Shown here: positions 8,020-14,545 of the stretch, piece after piece
Layout of the letters: the number at the start of each line of letters is the position of its first letter
Numbering within the stretch: position 1 is the stretch's first letter
From: Desulfobulbaceae bacterium UBA5628
GTDB lineage: Bacteria; Desulfobacterota; Desulfobulbia; Desulfobulbales; Desulfurivibrionaceae
Direction of reading: 5' to 3'
Length of the DNA stretch: 18,072 nucleotides
NCBI GenBank assembly: GCA_002421565.1
Contig: DIKC01000175.1
Location: forward strand, 1 to 18,072
The notes under the pieces: model-generated
The model's input: only the letters and a program-made list of their open reading frames with translations
What the model was told of the DNA's origin: nothing
The model's database searches: none
Position numbers and translations under genes: made by a program

Positions 8020-8096
8020 TGGTGCACCCGGCACGATTCGAACGTGCGACCTACGGATTCGTAGTCCGGTACTCTATCCAGCTGAGCTACGGGTGC
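8020..8096 (-). tRNA. tRNA-Arg (anticodon ACG)
   Basis: Reading the minus strand, the 77-base cloverleaf has acceptor stem GCACCCG/CGGGTGC, D stem GCTC/GAGT and anticodon loop CTACGAA, which places ACG at 34-36 (probably inosine-modified). The T arm is GCACG-TTCGAAT-CGTGC, and CCA is encoded. The anticodon stem CCGGA/TCCGT has a C-T mismatch at its outermost pair. The sequence otherwise closely follows the bacterial tRNA-Arg(ACG) pattern. Confidence 0.95.
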
Positions 8097-8111
8097 CCAT
8101 GACAAAGCGCT

Positions 8112-8140
8112 TTTATACCGTAATTCGCCCCTGCGGGCAA
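8112..8140 (-). promoter_or_regulatory. sigma-70-type promoter for tRNA-Arg(ACG)
   Basis: On the minus strand TTGCCC (8140-8135) is separated by 17 bases from TATAAA (8117-8112). Transcription would begin roughly at 8105, a few bases before the tRNA 5' end at 8096. The -10 matches the consensus at five of six positions, the -35 at four of six, and the spacing is optimal. Confidence 0.6.
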
Positions 8141-8142
8141 GA

Positions 8143-8170
8143 TAAATTCGCCTCAGTAAATTCGCCTCAG
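8143..8170. repeat. perfect 14-base tandem duplication covering the zupT stop codon
   Basis: TAAATTCGCCTCAG occurs twice without a gap, at 8143-8156 and 8157-8170. The right-hand copy contains the zupT stop codon (8167-8169). A partial third copy, TAATTCGCC, lies at 8121-8129 inside the tRNA promoter spacer. It looks like a recent slippage duplication with no visible effect on the protein. Confidence 0.9.
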
Positions 8171-8970
8171 AGCAGGAGCAGGAGGCTTACGGCCATCACC
8201 GCCATGCCCCCGATCAGGCCGTAGACCGAATTGTGGCCGGCGCTGTACTGGCGGGCGGTGGGCAGCAGTTCGTCTAAAGAGATGAAGACCATGATTCCGG
8301 CCACCCCGGCAAAGAGCAGGCCGAACAGGGTTTCTGACATGAAGGGAAGCAGCAGCAGGTAACCGACCAAGGCGCCGACCGGCTCCGCCACCCCGGAAAG
8401 AAAGGAATACCAGAAGGCCTTGACCCGGCTGCCGGTGGCGTAATAAATCGGCACCGAGACCGATATTCCTTCCGGGATGTTATGGATTGCGATGGCCACC
8501 GCGATGCTCACCCCCAGGGTCGGATTGGCCAGGGTGGCCATGAAGGTGGCCAGTCCTTCCGGAAAGTTGTGGATGGCGATGGCCAGGGCGGTGAGGACCC
8601 CCATCCGCAGCAGGCGGGGATCGCGGGAGGCGGGCTCACTCATCTCCTCGATAATATGGGCCTCGTGGGGATTTTCATAGGCCGGCACCAGGTGGTCGAT
8701 GAGCAGAATCAGCATGATCCCGCCGAAAAAAGCGGTCACCGTGTACCAGGTGCCGGCGGTCTGGCCGTGGATCGGAATCAGACTGGCCAAGGCCTTGGGG
8801 AAAATTTCGATGAAGGAGACGTAGATCATTACCCCGGCGGAAAAACCCAGGGCCGCGGCAAGAAAGCCGATATTGGTGCGGCGGGAGAAAAAGGCGATGG
8901 CGCTGCCCACCCCGGTGGAGAGTCCGGCCAAGGCGGTGAGGCCGAAGGCGAGCAGCAGGTTTTCCGTCAT
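8167..8970 (-). CDS. zupT: ZIP family divalent metal transporter, ZupT-like
   Basis: An inner-membrane importer of zinc and other divalent cations, 267 residues with about eight membrane segments. The paired metal-binding motifs of ZIP transporters are present in helices 4 and 5: AIHNFPEG around H134-E138 and AIHNIPEG around H163-E167. SGVAEPVGA follows near 191-199. The N-terminal [12 protein letters not shown] and [14 protein letters not shown] stretches match ZupT of other bacteria. A short loop at about 98-118 has several acidic and histidine residues. The start follows the stop of a small zinc-motif gene by 12 bases, so the two are probably one transcript. Metal preference cannot be read from sequence. 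The gene is followed by tRNA-Arg(ACG) on the same strand. Confidence 0.92.
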   Translation of the reverse strand: MTENLLLAFGLTALAGLSTGVGSAIAFFSRRTNIGFLAAALGFSAGVMIYVSFIEIFPKALASLIPIHGQTAGTWYTVTAFFGGIMLILLIDHLVPAYENPHEAHIIEEMSEPASRDPRLLRMGVLTALAIAIHNFPEGLATFMATLANPTLGVSIAVAIAIHNIPEGISVSVPIYYATGSRVKAFWYSFLSGVAEPVGALVGYLLLLPFMSETLFGLLFAGVAGIMVFISLDELLPTARQYSAGHNSVYGLIGGMAVMAVSLLLLL

Positions 8971-8982
8971 TTAACGGCCTGT

Positions 8983-9297
8983 TCAGATGTCGTCTTCAAG
9001 CTGATCTTCCTCGGAATCAGGTTTTTCCTCCTCTTCTCCGTTCGCCCCTTCCTCCGGCTCTTCCGCTTCATCGACGGCGTCGTCCGGCGCAAGTTCCGGT
9101 TTGCGGACTTTTTCCGCCGGCAGCACAAAGGCGGAGATGTCGGCCACTTCCTTTTTGACCTTGGGATCGGCCAGACAGAGCGGGCATTCGCCCAGATGTC
9201 TTTCCATGAAGGCGATCATCCGGGCCGGGGCCATGGCCTCGTCCTGAACTTGGGCGTACCAGTTTTTGATCAGCTTTTGCAGGCGCTGGCACTTCAT
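8983..9297 (-). CDS. small protein with zf-HC2-like zinc motif and acidic tail
   Basis: A 104-residue protein that I do not recognise by name. C3 is followed 30 residues later by H34-x3-C38-x2-C41 in ERHLGECPLC. This is the layout of zf-HC2/ZAS zinc-binding domains found in anti-sigma factors, but there is no membrane segment and no sigma gene nearby. Residues 62-104 are a highly acidic tail rich in E and D. An open frame extends to 9501, but it would run through the tRNA-Sec gene. The ATG at 9297, with GAGGAG about ten bases upstream, is the sensible start and also opens the MKCQ motif typical of these domains. It precedes zupT by 12 bases, which suggests a zinc-related role. It could equally be a general small metal-binding protein. 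Confidence 0.75.
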   Translation of the reverse strand: MKCQRLQKLIKNWYAQVQDEAMAPARMIAFMERHLGECPLCLADPKVKKEVADISAFVLPAEKVRKPELAPDDAVDEAEEPEEGANGEEEEKPDSEEDQLEDDI

Positions 9298-9412
9298 AAC
9301 CAGGCAACTCCTCGGGGTGATTAGCTTGCTTGGCGACCTTGGCGGCCGCCGGAAAGTATCTAGCCTATTTTTTAAAACGCGCCCATATTTTCCGTCGCGG
9401 GGAAGAAAAAAG

Positions 9413-9441
9413 TTGTTCTCCGTCCGGCAAGAAACTATGGT
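9413..9441 (+). promoter_or_regulatory. candidate promoter of selC
   Basis: TTGTTC at 9413-9418 and TATGGT at 9436-9441 are spaced by 17 bases and end 21 bases before the tRNA-Sec 5' end. Each element matches the sigma-70 consensus only partly (three and four of six). It is the best pair seen in the 165-base gap between selC and the divergent zinc-motif gene. Confidence 0.35.
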
Positions 9442-9462
9442 GTGGGCAGCCGTCATCGTTAC

Positions 9463-9560
9463 GGAAGCGGAAAGGGCACTGGTGGCCCTCCCGGACTTCA
9501 AATCCGGTGCACCGGGTTAACAGCCTGGTGGGTGGGTTCGATTCCCATGCGCTTCCGCCA
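9463..9560 (+). tRNA. selC: selenocysteine tRNA (anticodon UCA)
   Basis: This 98-base tRNA inserts selenocysteine at UGA codons. The anticodon stem CCGGA/TCCGG closes the loop CTTCAAA, which gives TCA at 34-36. The long variable arm is a perfect-length 7-bp hairpin, CACCGGG/CCTGGTG. The D stem is AGGGC/GCCCT, the T arm GTGGG-TTCGATT-CCCAT, the discriminator base is G, and CCA is encoded. The acceptor has seven pairs, GGAAGCG/CGCTTCC. The eighth position, paired in the Escherichia coli molecule, would be G opposite G here. The organism therefore should make selenoproteins, although none is recognisable in this window. No selA, selB or selD is adjacent. Confidence 0.96.
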
Positions 9561-9573
9561 TTTTCCCCCTCCC

Positions 9574-10440
9574 TCAGCGCAGCAGCGGAAACCCCAGTTG
9601 TTCCCGTTGGGCCACGTATTGCTCCGCCACCTGGCGGGCGATATTGCGAATCCGGCCGATGTAGCGGGTTCGTTCCGCGACGCTGATTGCCTTGCGCGCA
9701 TCGAGCAGGTTGAAGGTGTGCGAGCATTTCAGGCAGTAGTCGTAGGCCGGCAGAATCAGCCCCAGTTCCAGAAGCCGGAAGGCCTCGCTCTCCCAGGTGG
9801 TGAAAAATTCCATCAGCTTGTCCACCCGGGCCTGTTCAAAGTTGAAGGCGGAGAATTCCTTTTCCGCCTGGAGAAAGATGTCGCCGTAGCTGATCCGGCC
9901 GTTCCAGGAAATATCGTAAACGCTCTCCACCCCCTGCAGGTACATGGCGATTCGCTCCAGGCCGTAGGTCACCTCCACCGTCACCGGGTTCAGTTCCAGG
10001 CTGCCCGCCTGCTGGAAATAGGTGAACTGGGTGATCTCCATCCCATCCAGCCATACCTCCCAGCCCAGGCCGGAAGCGCCCAGGGTCGGGGATTCCCAGT
10101 CATCCTCGACGAAGCGGATGTCGTGCTCCAGGGGGTCAAGGCCGAAACGGGTCAGGCTTTCGATATACATCTCCTGGATGTTCGGCGGCGAGGGCTTGAT
10201 CACCACCTGATACTGGTAATAATGCTGGAGGCGATTGGGGTTTTCGCCGTAGCGGCCGTCGGTGGGACGGCGGGAGGGCTGGACATAGGCGGCCCGCCAC
10301 GGTTCCGGTCCCAAAACCCGCAAAAGGGTGGCGGGATGAAAGGTGCCGGCCCCCACCTCCATATCGTAAGACTGTTGGATGGCGCAGCCTTTTTCCGCCC
10401 AGTAGCGGCCCAATTCAAAAATGATGTCCTGAAAATACAT
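9574..10440 (-). CDS. glyQ: glycine-tRNA ligase alpha subunit
   Basis: The alpha chain of the bacterial alpha2beta2 glycyl-tRNA synthetase carries the catalytic core that activates glycine. The 288-residue length is normal. The sequence is strongly conserved throughout: [19 protein letters not shown] at the start, [12 protein letters not shown] near 27-38, [14 protein letters not shown] near 57-70, [18 protein letters not shown] near 113-130, and the closing GFPLLR. The beta subunit gene glyS normally follows directly, but here the space downstream holds selC on the other strand and then the zinc-motif gene, so glyS must lie elsewhere. An AGGG lies shortly before the ATG. A TTGACA hexamer at 10539-10534 on this strand could be the -35 of its promoter, though no good -10 accompanies it. 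Confidence 0.97.
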   Translation of the reverse strand: MYFQDIIFELGRYWAEKGCAIQQSYDMEVGAGTFHPATLLRVLGPEPWRAAYVQPSRRPTDGRYGENPNRLQHYYQYQVVIKPSPPNIQEMYIESLTRFGLDPLEHDIRFVEDDWESPTLGASGLGWEVWLDGMEITQFTYFQQAGSLELNPVTVEVTYGLERIAMYLQGVESVYDISWNGRISYGDIFLQAEKEFSAFNFEQARVDKLMEFFTTWESEAFRLLELGLILPAYDYCLKCSHTFNLLDARKAISVAERTRYIGRIRNIARQVAEQYVAQREQLGFPLLR

Positions 10441-10535
10441 GCGGTTCCCTGTCGCTGAATATTACGCCCCGGCTGGCGGGCCAAGGGGTGTGTTTGCCTG
10501 AAGCCGCTACAAAATGGCAAGTCGGACTTTGTGTG

Positions 10536-11231
10536 TCAAGGGTTTTCGTGGGAGTTGAGGCGGGCCAGGGCTTCCCGCGCCAGTTGGCCCTCGCTGACGG
10601 GGGTGATTTGCCAGTCATGGTAAAGGCGGATGGGGAAGGAACTTTTAGAGAGGGCGGCGATGGCGGCTTGGCTTTCGGTGGCTTGGAGATAACCCAGAGC
10701 ACGGGCCGCCAACCCCCGCACCACCGGATCGGGCGAGTCCAGATAGGCCGGCAGCCAGGCGGGCGCCCTTTTTTCTTGCAGCAGCGCGGGCCGGGCCTCG
10801 GCCAGGCGGCCGATTCCCCACATCAAGCCCTGTTGCAAAGGGGGATATTCGAGAAAAAAGCCCTCTTCCCGCATAAAGGCGACCAGGATGTGGGCGTACT
10901 CCTCGGCCAGGCCGGGGTGGAGGGCCAGGCATTCGGCCATTGCCTCCGGCACTCCCCAACCGATGCCGCCGGATTCGTCGTTCAAGCTCCACATGAAGCG
11001 GCGGACGACAATCCGGGCCGCTTCCATCTCTTCGGCGGCCAGCTCGGCCACCATTGCTCCGAGGGCGCTGATTGCCCGCCAGCGGAGCAACTCTTCATGG
11101 CGGCAGATCCCGGAAAAAAGGGCCTTGAGCACCGCCGGCCGGGGCAGGGCGCGAAGGCGCTCCATGACCGCCTCCCGCTCCTCCCCGGCCAGCAGGGCAA
11201 AAACCTCTTTCTTGACCGCCCCCTGCCTCAC
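10536..11231 (-). CDS. HEAT-like repeat protein, DVU0298 type
   Basis: A 231-residue soluble protein made of helical HEAT-like repeats: LLRWRAISALGAMVAELA near 50-67, the middle GGIGWGVPEAMAECLALHP, and DPVVRGLAARALGYLQA near 170-186. The strongly conserved-looking core WSLNDESGGIGWGVPEAM matches what I recall of the DVU0298 family of deltaproteobacteria. Its function is not established. I chose the GTG at 11231, which overlaps the fprA stop as GTGA, the layout of translational coupling. A longer frame to 11279 would run well into fprA. It is the last gene of the perR operon, with a 95-base gap to glyQ. This placement suggests a part in oxidative-stress handling or in activity of the flavoprotein, by inference only. 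Confidence 0.8.
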   Translation of the reverse strand: MRQGAVKKEVFALLAGEEREAVMERLRALPRPAVLKALFSGICRHEELLRWRAISALGAMVAELAAEEMEAARIVVRRFMWSLNDESGGIGWGVPEAMAECLALHPGLAEEYAHILVAFMREEGFFLEYPPLQQGLMWGIGRLAEARPALLQEKRAPAWLPAYLDSPDPVVRGLAARALGYLQATESQAAIAALSKSSFPIRLYHDWQITPVSEGQLAREALARLNSHENP

Positions 11232-12424
11232 CCCTGACCGCGGATCGCCCGGCCCGCGGCCCGGCCCAGTTCCACGCAATCCTTCAGGGTTTCATGGGTG
11301 GGAACGTTCTTGATCTTGACCCCTTCCCCGATCAGCTCGATCCCCATTTCGGTAAGAAAGCCGGTCAGGTGCTTGACCGCCTCGCCGCTCCAGCCAAAGG
11401 AGCCGAAGGCCGCTCCGACTTTGCCCTTGGGCCGCAACCCCTTCATGTAGGTGAGGACATCGGCCATGGCCGGCATGATATTGTTGTTGAGGGTAGGGGA
11501 GCCGAGCAGGATCGCCCGCGCCTCCAGCACCTCCTCCATGATGTCGCTGCGATGGTTCTTGCGGGCGTGGAGCAGTTTGATCTCGGTGATTCCTTCCGCC
11601 AGCAGGCCGCTTTCCACCGCCCGGGCCATCTTTTCGGTGCTGTGCCACATGGAGTCGTAGATGATCAGCGCCTTGTTTCTGGTTTCCTGCTTACTCCAGC
11701 GGTCGTAGGCCGCCAGGATTTTTTCCGGTTGTTGCCGCCAGATCAGGCCGTGATCCGGGGCGATCATGTCGATGGCCAGCCCCATTTCCCCCACCTCGGC
11801 CAGCAGTTTCTGGACCAGATGGGAGAAGATCAGGAGGATGTTGGCGTAGTACTTGCCGGCGTGGGCCATCAGTTCGGCCTCATCCACCTGATCGTTGAAG
11901 CGCTCCGAGGTAGCCCAGTGCTGGCCAAAGGCGTCGCTGGAAATCAGCAGTTTTTCCTCGGGGATGTAGGAAAACATGCTGTCCGGCCAGTGGAGCATCT
12001 TGGTTTCCAGAAAATGGACGGTGCGTTTGCCAAGCTTAATAACATCGCCGCTCTTGACCGGGGTCAGTGGCCAATCCGGCCGGTGGAAATGCTCCAGGAT
12101 CACCTTCTGACCCATGGGCGAGCAGAAGATTTTTTCCGGCTTGACCAGATCGATGATTTCCGGCAGGCAGCCGGAATGATCCAGTTCCACATGGTTGACC
12201 ACCAGATAGTCGATCTTGCTCGGGTCAGTCACCTGGCGGAGGTTGTGGAGCATCTCCCGGAGAAAGCCGGAGCGCACCGTGTCGAAGAGGACGGTTTTCT
12301 CGTCCTTGATCAGATAGGCGTTGTAGGTGGTGCCTTTTTTGGTGGAATAGCCGTGAAAATCGCGGTTGTTCCAGTCCACCGCCCCCACCCAGAAAATATC
12401 CGGTTTTATTTCGGTTGCCGTCAT
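11228..12424 (-). CDS. fprA: A-type flavoprotein, FprA/rubredoxin:oxygen oxidoreductase type
   Basis: A cytoplasmic flavodiiron protein of 398 residues that reduces oxygen to water (and, in some members, nitric oxide) with electrons from rubredoxin or coenzyme F420. Residues 1 to about 245 form the metallo-beta-lactamase-like domain with all six di-iron ligand positions: H78, E80, D82 (NHVELDHSG), H145, D164 and H225 (APDHG). From about residue 252 a flavodoxin domain begins, with the FMN phosphate loop YDSMWHSTEKM at 256-266, then GSPTLNNN and FGSFGWSGEAV. No rubredoxin domain is fused at the C-terminus. It follows desulfoferrodoxin by 18 bases and overlaps the next gene by four. Together with rubrerythrin and PerR, this marks an anaerobe's oxygen defence. 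Confidence 0.95.
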   Translation of the reverse strand: MTATEIKPDIFWVGAVDWNNRDFHGYSTKKGTTYNAYLIKDEKTVLFDTVRSGFLREMLHNLRQVTDPSKIDYLVVNHVELDHSGCLPEIIDLVKPEKIFCSPMGQKVILEHFHRPDWPLTPVKSGDVIKLGKRTVHFLETKMLHWPDSMFSYIPEEKLLISSDAFGQHWATSERFNDQVDEAELMAHAGKYYANILLIFSHLVQKLLAEVGEMGLAIDMIAPDHGLIWRQQPEKILAAYDRWSKQETRNKALIIYDSMWHSTEKMARAVESGLLAEGITEIKLLHARKNHRSDIMEEVLEARAILLGSPTLNNNIMPAMADVLTYMKGLRPKGKVGAAFGSFGWSGEAVKHLTGFLTEMGIELIGEGVKIKNVPTHETLKDCVELGRAAGRAIRGQG

Positions 12425-12442
12425 TGCTTGTTTCTCCCTGGT

Positions 12443-12817
12443 TCAGCTTTTCCACAATCCGTGCAGGTTGCAGTATTCCCGCGCCGTTACCTTGGTGGCC
12501 GCCACCGGGAAAAAGGCCTCGGGGGCGTCGCCGGGCTTGAGGAACTGGCGATACGCCTTGCCGTCGGCCAGCAGTTCGATCCATTCGATGTAATGCTTTT
12601 CCTCCATCGGGTGGGCCACCGAGCCGACCTTGACCAGCCAGCCGCCGTCCTTGGCTTCCACCACCGGCATATGCTTTTCCTTGGCGGCGTCCACCGTGTT
12701 TTCTTTTTGCAAGGTCATGGGCTGGCCGCAACAGACCAGTTCTCCGACCCCGCCGTGAAGCACTTCAACGATGTTGCCGCAGATGTCGCACTTGTAGATT
12801 TCCAGTTTTTTCGCCAT
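12443..12817 (-). CDS. dfx: desulfoferrodoxin (superoxide reductase, two-centre type)
   Basis: This 124-residue enzyme reduces superoxide to hydrogen peroxide without making oxygen. Centre I is a desulforedoxin-like FeCys4 site with C10, C13, C29 and C30. Centre II, the active Fe(His)4Cys site, has H49 in the EKHMP motif, H69 in HPM, H75 in KHY, C116 and H119 in CNLHG. The conserved E47-K48 pair next to H49 is kept, as expected for a working enzyme. The positions match the Desulfovibrio protein family closely. The gene lies 14 bases after rubrerythrin and 18 before fprA. The peroxide it makes can be removed by the neighbouring rubrerythrin. Electrons probably come from rubredoxin. Confidence 0.97.
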   Translation of the reverse strand: MAKKLEIYKCDICGNIVEVLHGGVGELVCCGQPMTLQKENTVDAAKEKHMPVVEAKDGGWLVKVGSVAHPMEEKHYIEWIELLADGKAYRQFLKPGDAPEAFFPVAATKVTAREYCNLHGLWKS

Positions 12818-12831
12818 GATCGTTCTCCTTT

Positions 12832-13407
12832 TTACCAGTTTTCGGCCAGCAATTCGAAATGGGCCTGGGCATGATCGCAGGCCGGGCAGCGATCCACCGC
12901 CTCGGCCCCTTCGTGGAGATAGCCGCAGTTGCGGCAGCGCCAGGTGGTGGCCTTCTCCCGTTTGAAGACCCGGCCCGCCTCGATGTTGGCCTTGAGGGCC
13001 AGGTAACGTTTTTCGTGGAATTTTTCCGCCACCGCGATGCTCATGAAAATATCGGCGATTTCCGGGAAGCCCTCTGCCCGGGCAATCTTGGCGAATTCCG
13101 GGTACATCGTGGTGTATTCGTAGTTTTCACCGCCGGCCGCCTCGGCCAGGTTTTCGGTGGTGGTGCCGATCACCCCGGCCGGGAAGGTGGCGCTGACCTC
13201 GACCATGCCACCTTCCAGCAGCTTGAACAGCCGTTTGGCGTGTTCCTTTTCCTGCTCGGCGGTTTCGGTAAAAATCTCCGAAATCTGGACATAGCCATCT
13301 TTTTTGGCCCGGGCGGCAAAATAGGTGTAGCGATTACGGGCCTGGGATTCGCCGGCAAAGGCGGTGAGGATGTTTTTCTCGGTCTTGCTGCCTTGCAGTT
13401 TGGCCAT
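12832..13407 (-). CDS. rbr: rubrerythrin
   Basis: A 191-residue non-haem iron peroxidase of anaerobes. The N-terminal four-helix ferritin-like domain carries the di-iron ligands E20, E53 with H56 (ExxH in EKEH), E94/E97, and E128 with H131 (EKFH). The C-terminal rubredoxin-like domain has C158-x2-C161-G and C174-x2-C177. It therefore has the classic order, di-iron domain first and FeCys4 domain last. It is the first structural gene after perR (16-base gap) and precedes desulfoferrodoxin by 14 bases. It removes hydrogen peroxide with NAD(P)H-derived electrons passed via rubredoxin. Regulation by PerR peroxide sensing is expected from the shared transcript. Confidence 0.97.
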   Translation of the reverse strand: MAKLQGSKTEKNILTAFAGESQARNRYTYFAARAKKDGYVQISEIFTETAEQEKEHAKRLFKLLEGGMVEVSATFPAGVIGTTTENLAEAAGGENYEYTTMYPEFAKIARAEGFPEIADIFMSIAVAEKFHEKRYLALKANIEAGRVFKREKATTWRCRNCGYLHEGAEAVDRCPACDHAQAHFELLAENW

Positions 13408-13423
13408 ATTTATCTCCTTGTGG

Positions 13424-13825
13424 TTATGAGTCCATATTCTGACAATCGGGGCAGAGGCCGGAGAATTCCAGCCGGTGCCGCAAAATTTTGAAGCTGGTCC
13501 GTTGGGCCGCCTCTTGCTCTACCCGGCAGTCCGGGGGCAGGTCGAGGTCATCCACCCGGCCGCAATTAAGGCAGCGGACATGGTAATGAAGATCGGCATT
13601 GCCGTCAAAGCGCTTTTGGGTGCCGCCGATCTCCAGCTTCTGGATCATCCCCTGTTCCGCCATCAACTCCAGGTTGCGATAGACGGTGCCGAGACTGATG
13701 CGGGGCAACTTTTGTCTGACCATCTGATAAAGATCGTCGGCAGTGGGATGGGAGGTTACCTTGCAAAGCTCGTCCAGCAAGACCCGCCGCTGCCTGGTAA
13801 CTCGTAATTCGCCTCCCGGTTCCAT
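13424..13825 (-). CDS. perR: peroxide-sensing Fur-family repressor PerR
   Basis: A 133-residue Fur-family regulator. The N-terminal winged helix includes the recognition region [13 protein letters not shown]. The regulatory metal site of Bacillus subtilis PerR (H37, D85, H91, H93, D104) corresponds exactly, at an offset of 11, to H26, D74, H80, H82 and D93. The structural zinc cysteines C96, C99, C136 and C139 correspond to C85, C88, C125 and C128. Aspartate rather than glutamate at the D104 position is the feature tied to peroxide sensing in PerR, so PerR is a better call than Fur. GGAGG lies six bases before the ATG. It heads the operon perR-rbr-dfx-fprA-HEAT and probably represses itself through the inverted repeat in its promoter. 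Confidence 0.9.
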   Translation of the reverse strand: MEPGGELRVTRQRRVLLDELCKVTSHPTADDLYQMVRQKLPRISLGTVYRNLELMAEQGMIQKLEIGGTQKRFDGNADLHYHVRCLNCGRVDDLDLPPDCRVEQEAAQRTSFKILRHRLEFSGLCPDCQNMDS

Positions 13826-13852
13826 AATCTTCCTCCATAACTGAAACTTATT

Positions 13853-13867
13853 TGAGAATAATTCTTA
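13853..13867. promoter_or_regulatory. probable PerR/Fur-type operator (7-1-7 inverted repeat)
   Basis: TGAGAAT-A-ATTCTTA is an inverted repeat with one mismatched pair (G/A) around a central A. Further matching pairs lie outside it at 13850, 13851 and 13848 with their partners. The 7-1-7 form matches the general Fur-family box. It sits directly beside the perR -10 element, where a bound repressor would block transcription. Confidence 0.7.
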
Positions 13868-13894
13868 TATTATCGGTAACTCGGTAAAGCGCAA
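13867..13894 (-). promoter_or_regulatory. promoter of the perR operon
   Basis: On the minus strand TTGCGC (13894-13889) and TAATAT (13872-13867) are separated by 16 bases. The region is much more A+T-rich than its surroundings. The operator-like repeat starts at the -10 and extends downstream. The ATG of perR is about 42 bases past the -10. Confidence 0.55.
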
Positions 13895-13929
13895 CAATTT
13901 TTATCCGACAAAATCTTTACGCAATGGCC

Positions 13930-14517
13930 CTACAGGGTGTTAACTATCGCCGTATCTCTAATTAAATCGGCTGGCTCTTGGAGGGGGCCAAGCGGATTTT
14001 TCCGGTAAAGATGTTCATCAACTTTGGGGGTGCCACCCCAAATTTTATATACGACCAGGTCTTCCACCATGATCAACACCGCGTTGAAGTGCCAGCCGGT
14101 CTGATGTACCTGACGCTTGAAACGGAACAGGTCAAGAAGCACGTTGCCATGTCGTTCGGCAACGATCCGTTGGAGGTTGATCTGGAGCGCCTGGCAGTTC
14201 TCGGAGGCAGCCACGCAATCCCGCAAACCTTGGTCCAGGTCAGCCAGTTTTATGGAAGAATTCGGGAAAAAAAGCTGCACGATGTCGGGATAGGAAAGAA
14301 TCTGAATGTTGGGAGTCCGGATCGGGTCAATCTGCAACGCCTGAAGTTCCGCTCGCGTGGTCTGGTATGGGACGATTTGGTCAAAAAGCGTCTTGGCCTG
14401 GTCAAAGCTATGCCAGGGCGATTCTTGGTGGGATTTGGCCACCGGCAGCATGGCGCAACCGCTGTTGCTCAACACGACCAGAACCACGGCGAAAGAGAGG
14501 ATCGCAAATCTGGGCAT
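13930..14517 (-). CDS. putative exported lipoprotein of unknown function
   Basis: A 195-residue protein from the ATG at 14517. The N-terminus MPRFAILSF is followed by a hydrophobic stretch and then SNSGC. A lipid-attached cysteine at residue 20 is possible, although N at the -3 position is unusual for a lipobox. The mature part contains IQILSYPDIVQLFFP, a C-x6-C pair near residues 100-107 (DCVAASENC), TGWHFNAVLIM and VVYKIWGG, and ends with a segment around NPLGPLQE. I recall similar uncharacterised proteins in other proteobacteria but cannot assign a function. AAGG lies about ten bases before the start; an in-frame extension to 14619 is less likely. The base composition is visibly less GC-rich than the neighbouring genes, a hint of separate origin. 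It lies upstream of perR on the same strand, with no clear terminator between. Confidence 0.65.
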   Translation of the reverse strand: MPRFAILSFAVVLVVLSNSGCAMLPVAKSHQESPWHSFDQAKTLFDQIVPYQTTRAELQALQIDPIRTPNIQILSYPDIVQLFFPNSSIKLADLDQGLRDCVAASENCQALQINLQRIVAERHGNVLLDLFRFKRQVHQTGWHFNAVLIMVEDLVVYKIWGGTPKVDEHLYRKNPLGPLQEPADLIRDTAIVNTL

Positions 14518-14545
14518 GGCGTTTTTTCCTTGTGGGTACTCAGTT

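Noticed and set aside
9298..9501. N-terminal extension of the zinc-motif protein to 9501
   Set aside because: It would translate through the antisense of selC and lacks any conserved look; ATG 9297 has a suitable ribosome-binding site.
10441..10535. T-box or riboswitch leader before glyQ
   Set aside because: The 95-base gap is too short and shows no T-box motif or specifier hairpin; only a lone TTGACA hexamer stands out.
11294..12874. A 526-codon plus-strand open frame across fprA and desulfoferrodoxin
   Set aside because: It spans two certain genes on the other strand and is explained by codon bias.
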